Origin: Psococerastis gibbosa
Lineage: Eukaryota; Arthropoda; Insecta; Psocodea; Psocidae
Assembly: GCA_963971405.1 (NCBI GenBank)
Contig: OZ020490.1
Coordinates: 24,701,464-24,765,463 of the forward strand
Direction of reading: 5' to 3'
Length of the DNA stretch: 64,000 nt
In this document: positions 55,390 to 64,000 of the stretch, piece after piece
Position numbering within the stretch: the stretch's first letter is position 1
Layout of the letters: every line of letters begins with the position of its first letter
Translations under genes and position numbers: made by a program
Notes under the pieces: model-generated
What the model was told of the DNA's origin: nothing
Databases searched by the model: none
The model's input: only the letters and a program-made list of their open reading frames with translations

Positions 55390-55558
55390 AGATTATTCGC
55401 ATACAAACAATTGAATGCATGTATCCGAATAACCTCTTCAGTCGCCTCTGTACTCTGTAGGTAATACCTGTTTTGAGTTATGACAGGTCACCGATCGCAT
55501 AATGTGTAGAAACTCGCACAAGTACGAACAAGCTAACATTATGTCATCGAAGTCCTGT
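55390..55558 (-). repeat. SINE-G copy 6
   Basis: Inverse copy: CGCATACAAACAATTGAATG, CTCTTCAGTCGCCTCTGTAC, CTCGCACAAGTACGAACAAG. More diverged than copies 2 and 8. Confidence 0.68.
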
Positions 55559-55930
55559 TGCTGAGTCTCTCGTGTGTTAATAACGAACAACTTGTGCATT
55601 TCCAATTCAATGGTCAGTGTACATAATTCATCGAGTGGAAGCACGGATAACGCAATGAACACAAACGCCGCTGTAAAATGAAACTGGACCATTACGGTTA
55701 AGAGCCCATAAACAGGAGTAAGCCTGTTTGAAGTTAAAAACGTTTAGTGCAATTCTTACAATTGCTCTCCCCAGTTTATGTAGAAGTTAACATAACTTAG
55801 TGTACCACAAATTTACAGCGATCATTTGTCTCATAAATACAGGTATGTTTGATTTCAATTATGTAAAAATAAAAAATAAACAGTTTTGTAATAATTACCA
55901 CCCACTTAGTGGAGTGCAATTAGACAAAAA

Positions 55931-56157
55931 CCTCGGAATCCAGGGACAGTCCATGAATATTTATAAAAATTTTGAAAATGTGTTGTTAGTGGTATATAGA
56001 AAAAAGTAAAAAAAAAAAAAATCCCGCTCTCAATTTTTAACTACAGGGTGTGGCCGCATCACTTCCTCTTTTTGTAATGCGCGCCATTCGGTCGGTGGAT
56101 GTCGTAGCGACGTGTTTATGGTCTCGTTGGAGAGGTGGGACTTAGACTTTTGTCTTA
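55931..56157 (+). repeat. 227-bp direct repeat, unit 1
   Basis: Shares CCTCGGAA, GAATATTTATAAAAA, CTACAGGGTG(T/C)GGC and TTGTAATGCGCGCCATTCGG with unit 2. See the paired finding. Confidence 0.78.
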
Positions 56158-56247
56158 GGCGTACATAGTTCCGAAGATCAAAACATTTAGATCACGCCTC
56201 CCAATCACGATACATTGAGTATTAGTAAGTCAAAAAAAATGGAAAAG

Positions 56248-56474
56248 CCTCGGAACTCAGGGCCAGTCAACGAATATTTATAAAAACTGTAAAAATGTGT
56301 TTTTAATAGAATATAGAAAAATGTTTAAAAAACAATTTTGCCCCTTCTCAATTTTAAACTACAGGGTGCGGCAAAACAACTTCCTGTTTTGTAATGCGCG
56401 CCATTCGGTCGGTTTTTGTCGTAACGGAGTGTTATTGGTCTCGTCAAGAGGCGGGACTATACACTTTTGTCTTA
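56248..56474 (+). repeat. 227-bp direct repeat, unit 2
   Basis: Same length as unit 1 and colinear, ending ACTTTTGTCTTA. The units differ by scattered substitutions and small indels. Confidence 0.78.
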
Positions 56475-57292
56475 CAATAACTATAAGTAGCGAATACATT
56501 ATTTAGAGCTACACGATTTTTTTTCTAAGTCGACAACGGTCAGCGATTCTAACACGAAATACTGTATTTCCATAAGCTATGGCGATCGCTGACTTATGTA
56601 TATGTTTAAGCTGCGGTGCATTAATTACAAGCGGTACGTTAAGTTACGTTAATTTTTTTAATAAATCGGGCCTTAGTAAATAAAGTTTCAATGAAAATTA
56701 ATACAATCGGCAAATAAGAGGGATGCTCATGTGGGACACTGTGGAGCAAGAAATAAATTAATTTTATTAAAATTAATCCGTCCACTATGTTGATTTTTAA
56801 AAACTCTAAACGCTCTGCAATAAAAAAAAACAGCAGGTGGAAGAACAATGGCTACGACAGCGTCACTGAAACTTTCAACAGCTTCAATTCACAAACAGGA
56901 ACAATAGGACAACAAAACAACAGCGCGGGGGAGGTACATTTGGAATTGTAGAAATGCAAGTCGCTGAGTGACTGTTATTAGAAAATATAAATTCCGGTTT
57001 TCAGGTGGGGGAGGGGGGAGGGTGTTGTGCATTTGTCAGGTGTCAGGTTGAATAACATAAACTTTAAAAATAAAACTGTAACTTTTAATTGGATGTGGGG
57101 GATAACCTTTTTTGCCGGCTTTTTAAATGTATGGAAGTACCGACTGGTTTGCCTCAGAAACTAAGGAAAATCATGGTGCTATGATACAATGGATATAGCT
57201 TGAAAACATTGCTTCTGGTTGGTGCACTCGATACGAAGTAACATGTCGAGAATGAGAGCCATCTAAACTACACTGAGTTGAGTTACATACGC
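56475..57292. other. No gene recognised
   Basis: AT-rich with a G-rich tract at about 57005-57022. No coding signal. Confidence 0.45.
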
Positions 57293-57606
57293 CACAGCCG
57301 AAAAATCACGGTAAGTTGACTGAGGAATACTGTGCAAGTGTAATGCGGACAACAGCAATCTTACAAAAAGTTATGTATACGATAGCGGTTTCGTATATAT
57401 CATTTGTAACACTTGCGCAGTATATCTGATATTTACGATACATAAGTTGACTAGGCATACTGCGTTAGTGTAACGCGAACAATAGTCATCTTACAAAAGA
57501 TTATGTATACAATAGAGGTTTCGTATATATATCATTTGTTAGATGACTGTTCACGCAAAACTTGCACAATATATCTCAGTCAATTTACCGTGATTTTTCT
57601 GTTGTG
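57293..57606. mobile_element. Hairpin element with internal tandem duplication
   Basis: Terminal arms CACAGCCGAAAAATCACGGT and its near-inverse. Inside, a unit of about 145 bases is present twice (AAGTTGACT(G)AGGxATACTG, TTACAAAAxxTTATGTATAC, GGTTTCGTATATAT). Confidence 0.78.
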
Positions 57607-57877
57607 CAAGTATGTCTTATGGTTTATCTTATTATAGTTCTATAATATGCTATCCTGTTGTGATGATTACTGGTCACAACAACCGTGTGCATCCGGATGG
57701 AGCTGTGAAAACCTGCCAGAGCACGCATGCACTTGCTGGTCTGATGGGTGTAGACAATGTGGTAGAGTGATTACTCGACAGGCACGCGAATGATACCCGG
57801 ACTGCAGCGCTGCAAAACTCAGAGCCTAGTTCAGGCGCTACGTACTACAGGTTTTTTTTTTGTTAAGACTGGATCAG

Positions 57878-58046
57878 CAGCCTGATCGAGGCGATTATAA
57901 TACCGGTATTTATTTAATCCCCTGGTATTAAAAATGTAAACAAGATAATTTTATAGTGGAAAGTGTTATTCAAAATTTGTTTGTTTACAGTTATAATCCT
58001 AGGGTATTTATTTAACCCCGGTATTATAATCGCCTCGATCAGGCTG
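57878..58046. mobile_element. CAG-family short foldback, copy F5
   Basis: CAGCCTGATCGAGGCGATTA at the left and TAATCGCCTCGATCAGGCTG at the right, perfect 20-bp ends, continuing TAATACCGGTATT / ACCCCGGTATTA. 169 bp. It abuts F6 with no spacer. Confidence 0.88.
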
Positions 58047-58555
58047 CAGCAGCCCGATCATGACGTTTTTAATACCGGGGTTAATATAATAACATGTCAC
58101 GTGATGGTATTAATTCAATTGTTTAAAATAAATACACAATAAATTTCAGAATTTTTCAATTTTTGATAATGGTAATCGTCGTAAGAGTGCTCAGCGCGGA
58201 AAATTCAAATTGTGTCTATTTCAACAATTGAATGATCTTCGGCTACATTTTTTCTGAGTTTCTCAATTTTTTCTAACTTAAATTTAGACAAATTATTTAT
58301 AATTCTTACATATTATAATATATATATTATGTGTATTACAAAATTAAAACTGGTTCATTTTAATGTTTATTTCTAGGGGGATATGTTTACATTTTGCTAT
58401 ATTTATATTTGCTACGGTAGTGTCCCGTCAGTTTGCCAACACCACAATTTAAACAATTCTGAAACTCACAATTCATTTATTTTAAACAATTGAATTAATA
58501 CCATCACGTGACATGGTATTATATTAACCTCGGTATTAAAATGATCAGGCAGCAG
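58047..58555. mobile_element. CAG-ended foldback element, copy F6
   Basis: CAGCAGCCCGATCATGACGT at the left; the right arm is the inverse with changes, ending AATGATCAGGCAGCAG. Arms of about 75 bp include TCACGTGATGGTATTAATTC. The interior has CGCGGAAAATTCAAATTG like F3 and F4. Confidence 0.82.
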
Positions 58556-58704
58556 ACCGCAACGAAGGAAGTTACAGGAACAAAAACCTCTTGTGACAAA
58601 ATTGTTACCGGTATTGTTCTTTCATACCTCCTTGAAATGATTTTTTTCTACATTCATTGGACACGCTATATGAGCTATACAAGGGGTTGGAATGTTAAAT
58701 AACT

Positions 58705-58908
58705 ATGTCTCTTACTGTCTGCCGGCACTGCAATGAGTCCGAGGAAACCGCGGAGTACGTGGTTGGGCACTGTCCAGCACTATGGCGGGCGCGGTCGGAC
58801 TGTTTTGGGGCTGTCTACATCGACCAGTTCGATCTGATGGACTTGCCACCAAAGAACATGGTTCTCTTGCTAACAAGGTTAACCTGCTGTTTTTCAACAG
58901 TTGATTAA
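58705..58908 (+). pseudogene. LINE ORF2 C-terminal knuckle fragment
   Basis: VCRHCNESEETAEYVVGHCP is a C-x2-C-x9-Y-x4-C version of the post-RT/RNase H knuckle of Jockey/I/R1-type LINEs (His replaced by Tyr); ALWRARSDCF follows as is usual. A fragment only. Confidence 0.65.
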
Positions 58909-58909
58909 T

Positions 58910-59380
58910 TGGCAAAGGTCATAATACTAATGATTGGGGTACACTGATGTGATCCCAATAATTATGCTGTTCAAAGGTCCCAAGACCTCAACTCTCTAAA
59001 CAAACAAAAAACATTTCTGAGCGAAGATAACCATTTTTACCAACTCAGGACTCAAACAGACAACAAGCATTGGGAACAAATTTTGCACAGGACAAATTAG
59101 GTACTCAAAAACTGCAGGGACGACAAATGGACTACCTATAACATACAGGCTAGCAGGTTAAGCATGTACAAATGGTTTAAAGAGAAGCAAACCAAACTAA
59201 TGACACCCTTGACCATACTCCAATAAATAAGTACCTGGAGTATAATTAAGACTTTCTGCTTTGGGGTAGCAAAAATCCCAGCATGACTTGTAACCGACAG
59301 GCTATTATTATATATCTATTTTTTTTTGGGGGGGGGGGAAGTATAATTTAAAATAAAATTTAAATATGGAATTTTTCGTT
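58910..59380. other. No gene; G-run
   Basis: AT-rich with TTTTTTTTGGGGGGGGGGGG at about 59320-59338. Nothing coding. Confidence 0.45.
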
Positions 59381-59384
59381 GTTT

Positions 59385-59572
59385 CTATTACTAAGCCAAC
59401 CTAGCGGAGTTAGGGCTATAAAGCCTTCTCTTAAACTCAACTGGGAAGGCCAGGGACCGCCTGCTCTACATGCCCTCCGAATCATGGCCAGAAAATGTAG
59501 CTAGTGTGGGACTTGAACCAACCACCTTTCGGGTGAAAGTCAGAGTCCGTACCACTACGCTACATGTCTTGA
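59385..59572 (-). repeat. SINE-H, full copy with tRNA-like head
   Basis: Minus strand: head GTAGCGTAGTGGTACGGAC (A box), CACCCGAAAGGTG variable-arm hairpin, GGTTCAAGTCC (B box), then the body GGAGGGCATGTAGAGCAGGC and tail GGCTTTATAGCCCTAACTCC, ending CTTAGTAATAGAA. Pol III promoter boxes and a tRNA-type fold mark it as a SINE. Confidence 0.78.
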
Positions 59573-59720
59573 CAATTTAATGAATGTATCCGCTTAACCT
59601 CTTCAATCGCCTCACTAAGTCACCTAATAGGTACTTGTGTCGAGTTACGACACGTCTCCGAATGCAAGGTTTGTAGAGACTCGCACAAGTACAAGCACGC
59701 TACCACCTTGCCACCGAAGT
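59573..59720 (-). repeat. SINE-G copy 7
   Basis: Inverse copy directly next to SINE-H: CTCTTCAATCGCCTCACTAA, CTCGCACAAGTACAAGCACG, ACCTTGCCACCGAAGT. Confidence 0.72.
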
Positions 59721-60006
59721 TTTACCATTCTAGAAAGCTATGCAAGAGAGGTACGAAAGAAAATGGAGAAGATTGAGAGTTTTAGACACGGACTTTTCCA
59801 ATAAGAAATATGGAAATTTAAAGGAAAATATTAATTTGAGTGTCTTTCAGGATTAGTTTTTCTGGGCTTTACGTGGGGAAATCTAGGCGTAAAACACCGA
59901 GTTGTCATCCAGTAGCTCTACCTTGCCATTTACAGATTAACTTAACACCGGAAATATTTTTTATTATTAAATTATTCTTATACTTAAAACACTGGTATGG
60001 AGTATA

Positions 60007-60432
60007 CTGCTGTATGGCTGCGAAACTTGGTGCATACATGAAAGTGACAAAAAGAAACTAGAGGCCTTTGAGATGTGGTGCTACAGGAGAATGCTGCAAA
60101 TTTCATGGCGAGACCATATCTCGAATGAGGAGGTGCTTCGTAGGCTAAACGAAAAAAGAACATTAACGATAGCTATATCTACGAGGAGGGCCAGATTTAT
60201 GGGGCACCTTATCAGGCATAAAGGCCTTCTAAACACCATTGTTGAAGGCTCAGTCGAGGGCACAAATCACAGAGGCAGGCCGAGAAAGGAGCACATGGAG
60301 GACGTAATGGCGGACATGGAGTGCGGGACCTACTGGGAAATGAAAAGGATCGCGGAAGACAGGGAGGAGTGGAGAAGAAGAGTCAAGTTGCTGCAAACCA
60401 ATCGATAGATTGTAACCCCAGAAGAGAAGAAT
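60007..60432 (+). pseudogene. 5'-truncated LINE ORF2 C-terminal region
   Basis: An open frame of about 130 codons reading SILLYGCETWCIHESDKKKL, EAFEMWCYRRMLQISWRDHI, FMGHLIRHKGLLNTIVEGSV, RGRPRKEHMEDVMADM and EEWRRRVKLLQTNR before a stop at 60406-60408. This is the segment after RT in RTE/BovB-like LINEs. The AGAAGAGAAGAA tail matches the 35.0 and 35.9 kb copies. No stop interrupts it, so it is the youngest of the three, but the RT itself is missing. Confidence 0.8.
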
Positions 60433-60439
60433 TCTGAGT

Positions 60440-60570
60440 AAACCCCAAGGTGTCACGTGACAAGATTAAAAGCATTTAACATGCCAGCTATAGTTACAAA
60501 TTAATTCATTTGTTTATAAAACGTTTGCCAAATATACGGGAAATTCAATTTAATAAATTAATCCAAACTG
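60440..60570. repeat. CAG-family internal fragment
   Basis: AAACCCCAAGGTGTCACGTG and CGGGAAATTCAATTTAATAA match the CAG-ended foldback arms. Ends missing. Confidence 0.55.
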
Positions 60571-60805
60571 CGATTAGGCGGGCACTGGACAACGGGTTGC
60601 CCAGTGACCGTCTAAGGGCAGTTTAGAGAAATTATTTATAATTTTGAATATTTTCCAATATTAAAACCTATAGGTATCAAAGTGAGCTTCTGAGTAATGT
60701 CTTATGGACAGAGCGGAAAATCCCTTATTTATACCTCTTCGTGGCGAAGGTGGAAGCGTGTAATAGCGACTGAACAGATAGGGGACCGAGTTTGAGTCGG
60801 CATAA

Positions 60806-61188
60806 GGTGCCCATTCCATTGACCGGCTAGGGCTATTTCTACAACGGTGACGTGGTAGCAGACACTCAAGACTTAGGTGGCGTTTCCACCGACCTCGCAT
60901 TGCAGAATTGACGGAAATGTTTATTTTCCTCTATGCCATAGTTAAAATTGATCAATGATCATACAATAAAATCACAAACAAACAAACTAAAATTAAAAAA
61001 ATGGCGTCATGGGATATGTTAATTACAAGCATTTTAATAGATTTCTATAAAAAGAAAAATTCTAATATCCGTCAATGCCATTTGCATTCTGCAATGCGAG
61101 GTCGGTGGAAACGCCACCTAAGTCTTGAATGTCTGCTACCACGTCACCGTTTTGGAAATAGCCCTAGCCGGTCAATGGAATGGGCGCC
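60806..61188. mobile_element. Harbinger-like MITE family A, copy A4
   Basis: Perfect TAA duplication (60803-60805, 61189-61191). Ends GGTGCCCATTCCATTGACCG and CGGTCAATGGAATGGGCGCC. Same orientation as A1. The ORFs in it (60661-61276) only reflect the arms. Confidence 0.9.
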
Positions 61189-61214
61189 TAAGCGAAAAAA
61201 CACAGCCTTATCTG

Positions 61215-61425
61215 TGCAGGGCACTCTTCTGTCCTGGGGTCGGGAAACTGGCCCCGAAGGCGGAGGAACTCAATGAAGAGTCAACGGCATAAGGATGCAG
61301 AAGGCAACGGGAAACCACTGCATTACAATTCCCTAGTATAGTCATCAAGACGTGACTTCAATTGCCATGATAATCGCCAAACTTCGATAGAAGAGGCATT
61401 TAAAGAAGAAGAAAACTTGGAAGTT
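61215..61425 (+). repeat. REP-M, second copy with GAAGAAGAA tail
   Basis: CTGGCCCCGAAGGCGG, ACTCAATGAAGAGTCAACGG and GCAGAAGGCAACGGGAAACC match 25940-26100 inverted. It ends AAAGAAGAAGAAAAC, as LINE 3' ends in the window do, so it is probably a LINE 3' portion. Confidence 0.6.
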
Positions 61426-61429
61426 TATT

Positions 61430-61650
61430 GGTATTTCATTCAATTATAAAACTATGCAACCTTATTCTTGTATTACAATAATCTATTATTTTGAATTTCC
61501 CGCTCATTTTTCAATTTTTTTTAAAGCAAACGAATCAATGCCTGACAATAGCTGTTAAGTTAAATGCTTTTTATCATTGTCACGTGACACCTTGGTGTTT
61601 ATTCAGAATAATTTAATCCTATCCCCGGTGTTATGTTAATCTGTAAAAGG
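61430..61650. repeat. CAG-family partial element
   Basis: TTTGAATTTCCCGCTCATTT, TTGTCACGTGACACCTTGG and CCCCGGTGTTATGTTAATC match the right half of the CAG-ended foldbacks. The left half is missing. Confidence 0.6.
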
Positions 61651-61724
61651 CATGTTCGGGCAATTATGCGATAATTAGGTTACAACTTACAATGGTCGAA
61701 GTAGGAAAATGCTTATAAATAGAA

Positions 61725-62228
61725 TAAATAAATAAGGACTTTTTTTGTTCTATTACTAAGGCGCCCATTCCACCGACCGGCTAGGGCTATTTACAAAAAC
61801 GGTGACGTGGTAGCAGACATTCAAGACTTAGGTGGCGTTTCCACCGACCTCGCATTGCAGAATTGACGGAAATGTTTATTTTCCTCTATGCCATAGTTAA
61901 AATTGATCAATGATCATACAGTAAAATCACAAACAAACAAACTAAAATTAAGAAATGGCGTCATGGGATATGTTAAGTACAAACATTTTAATAGATTTCT
62001 ATAAAAAGAAAAATTCTAATATCCGTCAATGTCATTTGCATTCTGCAATGGAAACGCCACCTAAGTCTTGAATGTCTGCTACCACGTCACCGTTTTTGTA
62101 AATAGCCCTAGCCGGTCGGTGGAATGGGCGCCTTAGCCAACCTAGCGGAGTTAGGGCTATAAAGCCCTCTCTTACACTCAACTAGGAAGGCCCGGGACCG
62201 CCTGCTTTACATGCCCTCCGAAGCATGC
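61725..62228 (-). repeat. SINE-H copy split by MITE A5
   Basis: Tail part at 61725-61759 (AATAAATAAATAAGGAC...TTCTATTACTAA) and body part at 62133-62228 (TAGCCAACCTAGCGGAGTTA to GCCCTCCGAAGC). Uninterrupted copies at 35.6 and 59.4 kb show the original junction ACTAAGCCAACC. The head is missing. Confidence 0.82.
61760..62132. mobile_element. Harbinger-like MITE family A, copy A5 (nested)
   Basis: Ends GGCGCCCATTCCACCGACCG and CGGTCGGTGGAATGGGCGCC, flanks TAA and TTA. It sits inside SINE-H, which fixes the borders independently. One internal deletion near 62049 shortens it to 373 bp. Confidence 0.92.
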
Positions 62229-62807
62229 TTCGTATCTATATTTAAACTGCTTCTCTGTTCTCACGAAGTAAACATAATAATTATGTTATTAATAATTATT
62301 GATCCTGTGGGGTAAATGCATAGAGGTAAGCAAGGATCCTACCGACAATCTGCCGTCAGCTCAAAACTTTTTTTTCAAGTAACAAACATATAACTTAATC
62401 TGGCTAGCTCGGTACTCACCTGAAACAATACATTCTACTAAAACCAGAATAGTTTTTAATTTACTATTATTCAAACGCTATTAATGCATTTTATACTTTA
62501 AAGCATACGATTAATTCGAACAATAAATTTATAGCAGAAGCAAAAGTTATGGTAACTTTCGACAGTCAGTAGGACCCATGGCCCAAGCTTACCTGTCGGC
62601 AACATTTACCGCAGGAACGATAAATTCTACTTGGTGGGAACCATCCTTAAGGGGAATCAATTCATTTTTTTTTTTTTTTAAACAACATGGGGTGAGAGGT
62701 AACTAATTATTTCTCAGCCCATATATTGACACACATGGTCTTTGAACAGCTCCTTAAATATATCAACTGTGATAATACACATCCAATAGATTTTGTCTTG
62801 TGAACTA
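62229..62807. other. No gene recognised
   Basis: AT-rich; a T-run at about 62665-62679. No coding signal. Confidence 0.45.
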
Positions 62808-62970
62808 TCGACTTCGATGGCCAGGTGGTAACGTGCTTGCACTTGTGCGAGTCGTTACATTACACGCCATGCGATCGGAGACGTGCCGTAACTCAACAGG
62901 GGTACTAACCTACAGAGGCGACTGAAGAGGTCGATCGGATACATTAATTAAATAGTTTGTATGCGATTAA
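62808..62970 (+). repeat. SINE-G copy 8
   Basis: Nearly identical to 43083-43243: CGACTTCGATGGCCAGGTGG, CACTTGTGCGAGTCGTTACA, ACAGAGGCGACTGAAGAGGT, TTTGTATGCGATTAAAC. The two are probably recent insertions. Confidence 0.75.
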
Positions 62971-63017
62971 ACAAAATAATGAATTCTGTATTATCAAAGT
63001 CTATATACAGTATATAT

Positions 63018-63165
63018 CAGTGGCCTGATCATGGCGATTATAATACCGGGGTTAATATAATACCTGGTATTAAAAATGTAAGCAAGATAATTTTACAATG
63101 GAAAGTGCTATTCAAAATTTGTTTCTTTACAGTTTTGACCCTAGGAGTAAGTTAATACCATCCTG
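63018..63165. mobile_element. CAG-family short foldback, copy F'2
   Basis: CCTGATCATGGCGATTATAA, TATTAAAAATGTAAGCAAGA and CAAAATTTGTTTCTTTACAG match F5. The right end is not intact. Confidence 0.68.
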
Positions 63166-63660
63166 TAGCTGCAGAGCATTATCAATATGGCGGCTAGTGT
63201 AGCCTGCACAAGATAAGTACGCAATTTCACTGGGAAAATAGTCTGCAGAAGCTAAGTACAGAGTTTTGACCGAGTCCAGGTATCATTTCTGCTATGCTGC
63301 AATGTGTAAGACTTCGATATATTTTACGTTGGTACTTATCTCTGATAGTTGGCTTATCGTTAACGGGGGCCTCTTAAGAGATATTATGGCTCCCGCCATT
63401 CCAATTAATATATTTCTATGGTTAATACCAATCGCCATAATTGGCCCACAGTGTTAAAAGAGCGATTTTGTCAATATATTCACTGAGAAACGAGAATTCA
63501 ATCAATTAGCGTTTACGTCATGCTGTTTTCCACAAACTTAGAAAGTTTCCCCCTGATATAGCAGACGAAAATTATGTATGGGTGAAATAATATAAAAAAA
63601 ATACTAATAATACTGCTTGGCGCTTCTTTTTAAAACTTTGCCTATGCTACAGCTGCGACC
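63166..63660. other. No gene recognised
   Basis: AT-rich. If the candidate exon at 63665-63779 is real, its 3' UTR would lie here on the minus strand. Confidence 0.4.
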
Positions 63661-63664
63661 TAGA

Positions 63665-63779
63665 AATCCATACCAAATTCAGAGGAGGCCGAAGGCGGAG
63701 CGGTTGGGGTAGTCACTGATGGCGAAGACAACGCGGCTGCAGGGAGACTGTGGCTTTTCTCCGGCAAATGCTTAACTTC
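63665..63779 (-). CDS. Possible terminal exon of an unknown gene
   Basis: On the minus strand a pyrimidine-rich run (TCTATCTATTTTACTTTTTTC) and AG precede an open frame reading VKHLPEKSHSLPAAALSS, PSVTTPTAPPSASSEFGMDF, then TAG at about 63665-63663. It is clearly GC-richer than the surrounding sequence. The Ala/Pro/Ser/Thr composition gives no family. Upstream exons would be right of the window. Confidence 0.35.
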
Positions 63780-63976
63780 AATGAAAAAAGTAAAATAGAT
63801 AGACAGATAAAAAGTGGGTGTGTGTACTTAACTACTTATGTACACGCGTGAAAAGTTATACTTCTTTGCCATCATTAAAAATAAAAATAATACGTACGGA
63901 TAGAACTAAAACACATTTGACGTTCAATTGTAATTTTTATCACAAACTTTTTATTAAATTTATTTCTTTATTTTGT

Positions 63977-63997
63977 AAATATATATATATATATATA
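63977..63997. repeat. (TA)n microsatellite
   Basis: About ten TA units at the end of the window. Confidence 0.9.
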
Positions 63998-64000
63998 GGT

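Noticed and set aside
60661..61276. Two ORFs sharing [19 protein letters not shown]
   Set aside because: The shared peptide is simply the translation of the two inverted arms of MITE A4.
47081..62132. CRISPR-like array or satellite
   Set aside because: The repeats are dispersed, of unequal spacing, with target duplications; they are transposable elements.

Overview
This window is nuclear DNA from an arthropod, most likely an insect with a large, AT-rich, transposon-filled genome. Spliced exons with GT/AG borders, retrotransposons of several kinds, and hundreds of bases of non-coding repeat between genes all point this way. The species cannot be named from the sequence alone, and no bacterial, plasmid or organelle features are seen.

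The best host gene is on the + strand at 1036-7099: the last six exons of a NT5DC2/NT5DC3-like 5'-nucleotidase-domain protein of the HAD fold. Every exon border is GT/AG and the reading frame runs through all five introns to a stop at 7099. Earlier exons lie upstream of the window. Four of the five introns carry recognisable transposable elements, several with intact target-site duplications. A second gene-like unit on the - strand (about 18934-17572) joins a THAP zinc-finger exon to an SGNH/GDSL-hydrolase exon through phase-compatible splice sites. Weaker host candidates are an ORF at 30392-30745 with a nearby AATAAA, possible exons at 39396-39655, and a possible last exon at 63665-63779 (-).

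LTR retrotransposons occupy 7.9-12.1 kb (-; LTR, primer site, gag, a -1 slippery heptamer, and a pol broken by a stop and cut off at the RT active site), 12.7-14.9 kb (+; decayed PR-RT-RNase H) and 22.7-25.9 kb (-; one LTR and an uninterrupted 932-codon RT-RNase H-integrase ORF of CsRn1-like character, lacking gag and the other LTR). Non-LTR (LINE) remains lie at 0.7-0.9, 1.5, 16.5, 26.4-27.7, 28.5-29.4, 34.3-35.95, 58.7 and 60.0 kb.

Most other recognisable sequence is short non-autonomous elements: (i) a PIF/Harbinger-like set of foldback MITEs with TWA target sites, whose different tips share an inner GTCTGCTACCA block; (ii) hAT-like elements with 8-bp duplications; (iii) TTAA-flanked foldbacks; (iv) TA-flanked mariner-like hairpins; (v) a CAG-ended foldback family; (vi) two tRNA-derived SINE families; and (vii) a family called REP-1 here. 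Nested insertions (a MITE inside a SINE, a hairpin inside a MITE) give relative ages. Repeat borders are read by eye and are accurate to a few bases only where a duplication or perfect inverted repeat is quoted.
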